This document shows positions 32,446-38,127 of a DNA stretch of 38,127 nt, piece by piece; within the stretch, counting starts at the first letter, position 1; the number at the start of each line of letters is the position of its first letter. Source of the DNA: Synergistaceae bacterium (GTDB lineage: Bacteria > Synergistota > Synergistia > Synergistales > Aminobacteriaceae); contig JAFSKE010000036.1 of the NCBI GenBank assembly GCA_017449135.1, positions 1 to 38,127 on the forward strand, written 5' to 3'. The position numbers and the translations under genes are program-made. The notes beneath the pieces are model-generated. The model ran no database searches. It was not told the DNA's origin and worked only from the letters and a program-made list of their open reading frames with translations.

Positions 32446-33024
32446 ATGAAACGTTCAATATTTAACACTGTAAAAATTATATTGTTTATCGTAGGATTTT
32501 TCTTCGCCCTGTATTATTTTCTTCAATGGCAGGAGCTTGGAAAATTCTCAATGTCTTTTGCTCATTCACAACTCGAAAAACGTGGAATGAGATTAAATTA
32601 TTCTGATGTATCAGGCGAAAAAGACGGCTTCACTGTCAATAATTTAAGGTTAAACGGGATTGCAAATATTTCGTTCAGTTCTATTACCATAAAACCGAAA
32701 TTTTTATCAAGCATTTTGAGTCTTGCACCTGTATGTGAAATTAATTTTAGGGGCGGGAGTCTGCAATTAGGGCAGGTAATGAATTTCGGGGACGGAGGTT
32801 TTTTGTTGACTGCGGGAAGAAATGAAATTCTCCTCGAAGATCTTAAAACTAACGGCGATTTTGCCATTAACGGTTTTTTAACGATAAATCCGGCAACTAT
32901 GAGAATCGGAAGAACTGAAGCAAGATTGAATTTCCCCGAAGATTTTGAAAAAAATATCCAAGCCGTCAGAAATTTTCTGCCTATTGTACAGGAGGGCGGA
33001 CATTGGTATTTAAGGAGGAAATAA
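32446..33024 (+). CDS. gspN: Type II secretion protein GspN-like
   Basis: A 192-residue protein with an N-terminal membrane anchor (about 7-28, NTVKIILFIVGFFFALYYFL) and a periplasmic domain of beta strands. The C-terminal pattern (LLEDLKTNGDFAINGFLTINPATM, then LPIVQEGGHWYLRRK) resembles the end of GspN, an accessory and often optional part of type II systems. It starts 9 bases after gspM and is followed 9 bases later by gspC, an order that supports the call. Confidence 0.65.
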   Translation: MKRSIFNTVKIILFIVGFFFALYYFLQWQELGKFSMSFAHSQLEKRGMRLNYSDVSGEKDGFTVNNLRLNGIANISFSSITIKPKFLSSILSLAPVCEINFRGGSLQLGQVMNFGDGGFLLTAGRNEILLEDLKTNGDFAINGFLTINPATMRIGRTEARLNFPEDFEKNIQAVRNFLPIVQEGGHWYLRRK

Positions 33025-33033
33025 AAAATAAAA

Positions 33034-34011
33034 ATGTTTGACAGAATTAAAAATATTTTTTCGGGATTAAAATTTCGCAGCAGGCATAAAAATATTAAGT
33101 CAAGTAACGAAAATGACGAACACGGAAAGATTTATGCGTTATGGTTATTGATATTGCCGCTATTATTAGGGTTCACTTTTGGAAAACTTGCAAGCGTCGG
33201 GCTCGGTTATGGATTTGAATTTTTATCGGGAAATTCGGGAGTCGTTGACAGTGCCGTCTCAGGTGTCGGACAAAATCTTGAAAATGTCGAAAACCGCAGA
33301 GGCCTTGAGGGATTCCTTGCTTCAAATCCTTTTCACGTTACCCCTCAAAAAACTGATGAGCCTAAGCCCCAAGTTAAGCAGGAAGTTAAACAGGAAGAAC
33401 CAGACACTGGTTTAGACGGTTTAATTTTGCGTGGAACTTTGCCCGGTGTCGGAGCATGGATTGAAAATAACGGTAAATTAAGCCTCTTGTTAGTAGGAAA
33501 AAATGTTGACCGTTACAAATTAACAAGTGTCAAATACACCGAAGCTGTTTTCAGACGCGGGAAAAATTCCGTAACAAAATATATTGCTTATGGGCCTGTC
33601 TCTGCTAAAAATCAAACTCCTAAAGCTCCCTCAACTCCTGCACCTGCTGCACCTGCACCGACTCAAAATAACGATAATGTCGTTGCTGCTACTACAACAG
33701 GACAGGAAGGACAAATTTCAAGCGAAACGGTTAATCAGTTAGTACAAAATCCTTTTGACGAATTAAAACGAATCAGAATCAGACCAAGTGAACAGGCAGG
33801 AGGACTCGAAGTTCAATGGATTCAGAATGACAGCATTTTGAAACGTCTCGGAGTTCAAAAGGGCGATGTCATAAAATCAATCAACGGGATTCCATTTACT
33901 AACATGGGAGATATTGCTAACTCGATAAACTCATTGATGAACAGTGAAAGGTTCGATGTCGAAGTTACACGAGATGGAAAGTCAGAAGCGTTGCGTTATG
34001 TCGTTCGTTAA
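33034..34011 (+). CDS. gspC: Type II secretion inner-membrane protein GspC with PDZ domain
   Basis: Connects the inner-membrane platform with the secretin GspD and takes part in substrate selection. It has 325 residues: a basic cytoplasmic N-terminus (1-31), a membrane helix at about 33-58, a linker rich in Lys, Glu, Gln and Pro, the homology region at about 125-195 (LILRGTLPGVGAWIEN and following), an Ala/Pro-rich linker (APSTPAPAAPAPTQ), and a PDZ domain at about 240-325 (LKRLGVQKGDVIKSINGIPF). Its last 14 bases overlap the next pseudopilin gene. Confidence 0.9.
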   Translation: MFDRIKNIFSGLKFRSRHKNIKSSNENDEHGKIYALWLLILPLLLGFTFGKLASVGLGYGFEFLSGNSGVVDSAVSGVGQNLENVENRRGLEGFLASNPFHVTPQKTDEPKPQVKQEVKQEEPDTGLDGLILRGTLPGVGAWIENNGKLSLLLVGKNVDRYKLTSVKYTEAVFRRGKNSVTKYIAYGPVSAKNQTPKAPSTPAPAAPAPTQNNDNVVAATTTGQEGQISSETVNQLVQNPFDELKRIRIRPSEQAGGLEVQWIQNDSILKRLGVQKGDVIKSINGIPFTNMGDIANSINSLMNSERFDVEVTRDGKSEALRYVVR

Positions 34012-34348
34012 AAACGGTAAAAAATCAGGTTTTACTTTAATGGAAGTTTTAGTTTCCGTCGCTGTTGCGGGGCTTGTGATTTCGGCAGGCTTCAAATTAA
34101 TTGCAATGTCTTATAAACTTATGGCGGAATTACAGATTGAACGTGAATTAATTTCTGCATCGCAAAAACTCTGGCTTCGTTTCAGAACTGATGAAACAAC
34201 GCCCGAAAATGGAAGAGATGATAAAAATAATTTTTCATGGCAGACCGAACGTCAATCAATTCCGGTTGATGAAGGTTATGAGTTAAAATACAGGTGTGTG
34301 ATTATAAGTGTTGGAGATAGAACGACATCAATTTATATTCCTGAATAG
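33998..34348 (+). CDS. Type II secretion pseudopilin, GspI-like
   Basis: A 116-residue pseudopilin. The leader MSFVKNGKKSG|FTLMEVLVSV has the G|F cleavage site and Glu at +5. The ATG at 33998 gives a short basic leader, while the start at 33944 would give a long one lying wholly inside gspC. The size and the sequence of the first helix (VLVSVAVAGLVISAGFKLIAM, then an Ala/Ser-rich amphipathic stretch) fit GspI better than GspG or GspH. It lies between gspC and gspD, not next to gspJ as usual. Confidence 0.7.
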   Translation: MSFVKNGKKSGFTLMEVLVSVAVAGLVISAGFKLIAMSYKLMAELQIERELISASQKLWLRFRTDETTPENGRDDKNNFSWQTERQSIPVDEGYELKYRCVIISVGDRTTSIYIPE

Positions 34349-34392
34349 ATGAATTTTGTAGTATTATATAAGGGCTGGGAGATGTTAAAATT

Positions 34393-36471
34393 TTGAACTT
34401 AAAACTTGTAAGAATTACGTTAATATTAATTTTGATTATATTTTTCGTCAGTTCGGATTCTGAAGCAGCAACACGCCGACGCAGGACTTCGACTGCAACT
34501 GCTCAGGAAACTGCTCAATCTTCACAATCAGGAGCAGGGGACGCAATGACTGCCGAAGAAGAGAAAAATTTGACTGAAGCCGCTAAAGCAATGAAAGCAT
34601 CGGGACTCGTTCAGTTTAATTTTAAGGATATGGATTTAGTTAGATTTGTAAGATTCATGTCTGAAATTCTTGACGAAAATATAATCGTTCCTCCGAATGT
34701 TAATTCAAAAATCACGATAATTTCACCTCACCCCGTAACGATTCGAGAGGCTCGGCAGATAATGCTTTCGACTCTTCAAATGTATAATTTTTCGTTGCAA
34801 AATATGGGGAGTTATTCAATCGTTCGTCAGGGAGGCGTGAGTCCTTCTCCTAATGTTTATCGTGGAAAATCAGGCCCCGGTTATGGTGAAGAAACTGTTA
34901 CATATATTATTCCGCTTGATTATGTTACTGTTGAAAGTGTAATGCCGGCAATTCAGCAGTCATTTGGTTCAAGTTTGGTAGCTTTGCCTGTCGGTAACGG
35001 ACGTGATATTTTGTTACAGGGTCGTGCTACTGACGTAAACAAGGGCGTTGAATTATTACGTAAAATGGACAGCCCACAAAGTGCAAGATTAAGCAAGACT
35101 TACGAATTAAAATACGGAGACGCTACAACAGTTGCTGCACAATTAAACGCAATAGCTCAATCAAACGGCCCTCTTCAAGGATTAAACGCAATTCCCGATC
35201 CTCCGAGCAAAAAAGTTATTGTTGTCGGCAACAGAAGTGCAATAGATCACGCAACAAAAGTAATTAAAGAACTTGATGTCGATTCAAAAATCGGCGATTT
35301 TCATATTTACAAGCTCAAAAATATTGACGCTACGGCAGCATCAGAGCAGGTCGCAAAAGTTTTAGCAGCAACAGCAACAATGCTCGGTCAGGAAGCTGCT
35401 AAATTCCCTGCAACTGTTGTCCCTGACGTTTCGACTAACAGTTTGATTTTTGCAGCGACACAGAGACAATTTGACTCGCTCGTTCCGATTTTAGACGCAA
35501 TCGACATTCAGCCTAAGCAGATTTTGTTGAGAGGTTTTATCGCCGAAATCAACGTTACAAATCTTGAAAATAACGGTGTTGACTGGTCAATAGTCGGAGG
35601 TCAGATGTGGGACAATTTATTATTGGGCGGTAATATGTCGCTCGGAGAAAATGCAATCCCATCTCAGTTTATGACGTGGTTCAATGACTTGTCAAAACGT
35701 GAAGAATTATTAGACCGTAACGGATCGACTTACAGTGTTACGAATTATCAGCCTATGGCCTTAATGTATGCTACGGTTGATTTGCTGAAACGTTATAATG
35801 CCGTGAATATTTTATCCGTTCCCCGTTTAATGTGTACTGATAACAGGGAAAGTTCATTCCAAGTCGGTCAAGTTATCCCGGTCATGAAAGGATCAACATC
35901 TGAATTATCAAATCCCAGTGCAGTTCAGAGCAATTATGATTACAAAGATACCGGTTTAACACTCACCGTAACACCTCACATCAGGGGCGATAATCTTGTC
36001 GCAATGGACATAAAACAAACTACTGAAGATGTTATGACAGCTCCCGGAGTTACGACACCGATAACTTCAAAGCGTGAAGTTAATACTTCAGTTGTTGTCG
36101 GAAACGGAGAAACAATAATTCTCGGAGGAATCATTAAAGAGACCGAAAGATCCATGAAACGAAAAACACCCGGATTATCATATATTCCGTTAATCGGAGG
36201 TTTGTTTCAGAAAGTTTCAAAAGAGAAAGAAAAAGTTGACTTCGTAATTTTCCTGACACCTCAAATAATTGAAAATCCCGATCAAATGAGGGGAGCTACA
36301 TTGAGGGCAGCAGGATTTACGAATAATTTTACATCTCCTGACGAATACGTGAATTTCAGAATGCCCGCTTATGCCAGAAGTGAGTTAATGAGTATCGACA
36401 TCAGCCCTGTTGAAGCCGACATTGACGCAAGATTCAGGGAATTGTATCAAAAGAGCCTTAGGAGAAAATAA
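34393..36471 (+). CDS. gspD: Type II secretion secretin GspD
   Basis: The outer-membrane channel of the type II secretion system. It has 692 residues. The start is TTG at 34393 with GGGAG about 11 bases before it. A signal peptide covers about 1-25 (SSDSEA). Periplasmic domains N0 (about 72-145, FNFKDMDLVRFVRFMSEI), N1, N2 and N3 (about 155-375; YKLKNIDATAASEQVAKVL marks a repeated KH-like unit) are followed by the secretin barrel (about 380-640: VNILSVPRLMCTDNRE, VGQVIPVMKGSTS, TLTVTPHI, SVVVGNGETIILGGII, LSYIPLIGGLFQ). A tail of 50 residues could hold a pilotin-type site. No lipobox is visible. Confidence 0.95.
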   Translation: MNLKLVRITLILILIIFFVSSDSEAATRRRRTSTATAQETAQSSQSGAGDAMTAEEEKNLTEAAKAMKASGLVQFNFKDMDLVRFVRFMSEILDENIIVPPNVNSKITIISPHPVTIREARQIMLSTLQMYNFSLQNMGSYSIVRQGGVSPSPNVYRGKSGPGYGEETVTYIIPLDYVTVESVMPAIQQSFGSSLVALPVGNGRDILLQGRATDVNKGVELLRKMDSPQSARLSKTYELKYGDATTVAAQLNAIAQSNGPLQGLNAIPDPPSKKVIVVGNRSAIDHATKVIKELDVDSKIGDFHIYKLKNIDATAASEQVAKVLAATATMLGQEAAKFPATVVPDVSTNSLIFAATQRQFDSLVPILDAIDIQPKQILLRGFIAEINVTNLENNGVDWSIVGGQMWDNLLLGGNMSLGENAIPSQFMTWFNDLSKREELLDRNGSTYSVTNYQPMALMYATVDLLKRYNAVNILSVPRLMCTDNRESSFQVGQVIPVMKGSTSELSNPSAVQSNYDYKDTGLTLTVTPHIRGDNLVAMDIKQTTEDVMTAPGVTTPITSKREVNTSVVVGNGETIILGGIIKETERSMKRKTPGLSYIPLIGGLFQKVSKEKEKVDFVIFLTPQIIENPDQMRGATLRAAGFTNNFTSPDEYVNFRMPAYARSELMSIDISPVEADIDARFRELYQKSLRRK

Positions 36472-36473
36472 AA

Positions 36474-37964
36474 ATGCCTGAAGACTTAAAGCCCCTGCCT
36501 GACGCAAAAGAAATATCGAGCCTATTACCTGACGGAATGGGACTTGATATTCTCCGTCAATCGGGAATAGTTCCGTTAAGAATCGAAAATGGAGTTTTGA
36601 TTATCGGTGCATCGGATTTTAATTCATGGTCAAAGGCTCAAATGCTTGGTACGGCGTTGGGTTATCCGATTGATTTAGAAATTCGCGATGAGAAAGAAAT
36701 CGGGGATTTACTGCACACTTTATACGATTTACGAAGTGTTGCAGCCGATGAAGCCGCAAAAAATATTGAAGGCATTGACGATATTGACGACTTAACCCGT
36801 GAAGATGTTTTGAGCGATTCCGTTGACGTTCCTGTTATCAGACTTGTAAACGGATTATTTGTTGACGCTTTGAGACAGAGAGCAACGGATATTCACGTAG
36901 AACCTTATGAAGATGAAGTTTTAATCAGGTTTCGTGTTGACGGAGTTTTACAGGACAGATTGAGACTGCCCCGTTCAAATCAGGCACCTTTGACAAGCCG
37001 AATAAAAGTCATGTCAAGAATGGATATTGCAGAACATATGGCACCTCAAGACGGCCGAATCGGAATTACCGTAGGAGACAGAGCGGTTGATATTCGAGTC
37101 GGTTTAGTTCCGACACAATACGGCGAGAGAATTGCAATGCGTTTGCTTGATAAGGGACACGGATTAATGACTCTCGAAGATTTAGGAATGGAACAGAGAG
37201 AACGTACCATTATGGACGAGTTAATTCACAGGCCTCACGGAATGATTTTGTTTACAGGCCCTACAGGTTCGGGAAAATCAACAAGTTTGTACGCAATTTT
37301 GCAGGCTCTTGCACGTCCCGAAGTCAATATAATCACCGTTGAAGACCCTGTCGAATATGCTTTGCCCGGAGTTGCTCAAATTCAGGTAAACGAGAAAGCA
37401 GGAGTTACGTTTGCAGCAGCTTTGCGTTCAATTTTGAGACAAGACCCCGACATCGTAATGATCGGAGAAATGAGAGATTTTGAAACCGCCCACATCGGAG
37501 TTCAGGCTTCATTGACTGGACACTTGGTTTTATCTACACTTCACACAAATGATTCAATCAGTGCAATCATAAGACTTGTTGATATGGGAATTGAACCTTA
37601 TTTAGCCGCAAGCTGTATGGTTGGAACTGTTGCCCAGAGACTTGCAAGGCGTTTGTGTCCTCACTGCCGAAAAGAAATCGAACCTCCTGCAATGATGCAG
37701 AAACAGGGTTTAACGAGAGCTTTTGCCCCCGTCGGCTGTTCAGAATGTCATAACACAGGTTACAGAGGCCGAGTCGGATTATATGAACAGTTTGTAATAA
37801 ACGAGGAAATTCAAGAGGCTTTTGTTGCAGGTGCAGCAGCTTCAAAATTAAGGGATATTGCACGCAAAAGCGGTTTCAAAACTTTGTGGGAAATCGGTTT
37901 ATCAGCGGTTCAATCTGGTTTGACATCGCCTGACGAATTAACAAGAGTTGCGGGAGAAGATTAA
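36474..37964 (+). CDS. gspE: Type II secretion ATPase GspE
   Basis: The cytoplasmic hexameric ATPase that drives pseudopilus assembly, 496 residues. The N1/N2 domains cover about 1-220. Walker A is GPTGSGKST at 262-270, the Asp box is VEDPVEY at 289-295, Walker B is DIVMIGEMRD at 326-335, and the His box is LVLSTLHTND. A four-Cys zinc module is complete (C395, C398, C422, C425), which separates GspE and PilB from PilT-like ATPases. It starts 2 bases after the gspD stop. Because the neighbours are gspC, gspK and gspL, type II secretion is favoured over a type IV pilus role. Confidence 0.95.
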   Translation: MPEDLKPLPDAKEISSLLPDGMGLDILRQSGIVPLRIENGVLIIGASDFNSWSKAQMLGTALGYPIDLEIRDEKEIGDLLHTLYDLRSVAADEAAKNIEGIDDIDDLTREDVLSDSVDVPVIRLVNGLFVDALRQRATDIHVEPYEDEVLIRFRVDGVLQDRLRLPRSNQAPLTSRIKVMSRMDIAEHMAPQDGRIGITVGDRAVDIRVGLVPTQYGERIAMRLLDKGHGLMTLEDLGMEQRERTIMDELIHRPHGMILFTGPTGSGKSTSLYAILQALARPEVNIITVEDPVEYALPGVAQIQVNEKAGVTFAAALRSILRQDPDIVMIGEMRDFETAHIGVQASLTGHLVLSTLHTNDSISAIIRLVDMGIEPYLAASCMVGTVAQRLARRLCPHCRKEIEPPAMMQKQGLTRAFAPVGCSECHNTGYRGRVGLYEQFVINEEIQEAFVAGAAASKLRDIARKSGFKTLWEIGLSAVQSGLTSPDELTRVAGED

Positions 37965-37966
37965 AA

Positions 37967-38127
37967 ATGCCGTATTTTAATTATTCAGGATATGACGCAA
38001 AAGGAAAAAACACAAAGGGAACTATCGAAGCCGGTTCGTCAATTCAAGCCGTAGACAGATTAACCGAACGCGGAATTGTAGTTGTTGACATCAAAGTTGC
38101 CGAAGAGAAAAAGGGAAATGTCAAAAT
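37967..38127 (+). CDS. gspF: Type II secretion inner-membrane platform protein GspF (5' part only)
   Basis: The first 53 codons of the multi-span platform protein, cut by the window end. The N-terminus MPYFNYSGYDAKGKNTKGTI followed by EAGSSIQAVDRLTERGIVV is the typical GspF/PilC opening. It begins 2 bases after the gspE stop, the usual E-F order. Confidence 0.9.
   Translation, partial: MPYFNYSGYDAKGKNTKGTIEAGSSIQAVDRLTERGIVVVDIKVAEEKKGNVK

Noticed and set aside
1-38127. CRISPR arrays, tRNA or rRNA genes, insertion sequences, prophage genes
   Set aside because: No regular spaced repeats, cloverleaf sequences, transposase or phage motifs were seen in the reading.

Overview
The window looks like chromosomal DNA from an uncultured, AT-rich member of the Synergistota (Synergistetes). 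Three observations support this. First, two large surface proteins carry a C-terminal Gly-Gly-x-Cys-Asn plus hydrophobic helix plus basic residues, the Synerg-CTERM type of sorting signal. Second, a full diderm envelope set is present (BamA, LpxA, LpxC, LpxD, FabZ, a type II secretion operon). Third, many genes start with TTG or GTG. No tRNA, rRNA, CRISPR array, IS element or phage gene was seen, and coding density is very high. The longest gene-free stretch is about 260 bases (8607-8867). Everything here was read by eye from sequence and translations; no database search was run.

Layout. 1-3756 (+) is the 3' part of a papain-like (C1) surface protease with lectin-like, LRR and Ig-like domains. 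It ends in a Synerg-CTERM signal that runs in frame, without a stop, into a complete prepilin peptidase. 3739-4569 (-) is NADH pyrophosphatase NudC, with a GC-rich palindromic repeat inserted in frame. 4635-5879 (+) holds a YedF-like sulfurtransferase-family protein and hypoxanthine phosphoribosyltransferase. 5946-8606 (-) is a second Synerg-CTERM protein: HExxH motif, C-type lectin domain and five Ig-like repeats. 8868-9385 (-) is a HicB/HicA-like toxin-antitoxin pair bracketed by two almost identical intrinsic terminators. 9481-11076 (-) is phosphoglucomutase. 11130-17154 (-) is an envelope cluster read in the order bamA, unknown outer-membrane-like protein, lpxD, lpxC, fabZ, lpxA. 17179-19005 (-) is a histidine phosphatase that seems to start at ATT, a small sigma factor, and a single-span membrane protein.

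From a divergent promoter region near 19050-19073 a 19 kb run of + strand genes begins and continues past the window end: hisZ-hisG-hisD, an acyl-ACP thioesterase, trkA-trkH, a fused MFS/spermidine-synthase protein, a Wzy_C O-antigen-ligase-like protein, and a type II secretion operon in the permuted order J-K-L-M-N-C-I-D-E-F. No clear terminator was seen inside this run, and many junctions overlap or are spaced by only a few bases.

How the parts may work together. The type II secretion machine, the prepilin peptidase that would process its pseudopilins, and two large Synerg-CTERM surface proteins lie within 38 kb, and one of these proteins is physically joined to the peptidase. The related GlyGly-CTERM and MYXO-CTERM signals depend on type II secretion, so the best candidate for a new biological connection here is a type II secretion route for Synerg-CTERM surface proteins, possibly with glycan transfer by the Wzy_C protein coupled to the first pseudopilin gene. 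That is inference.
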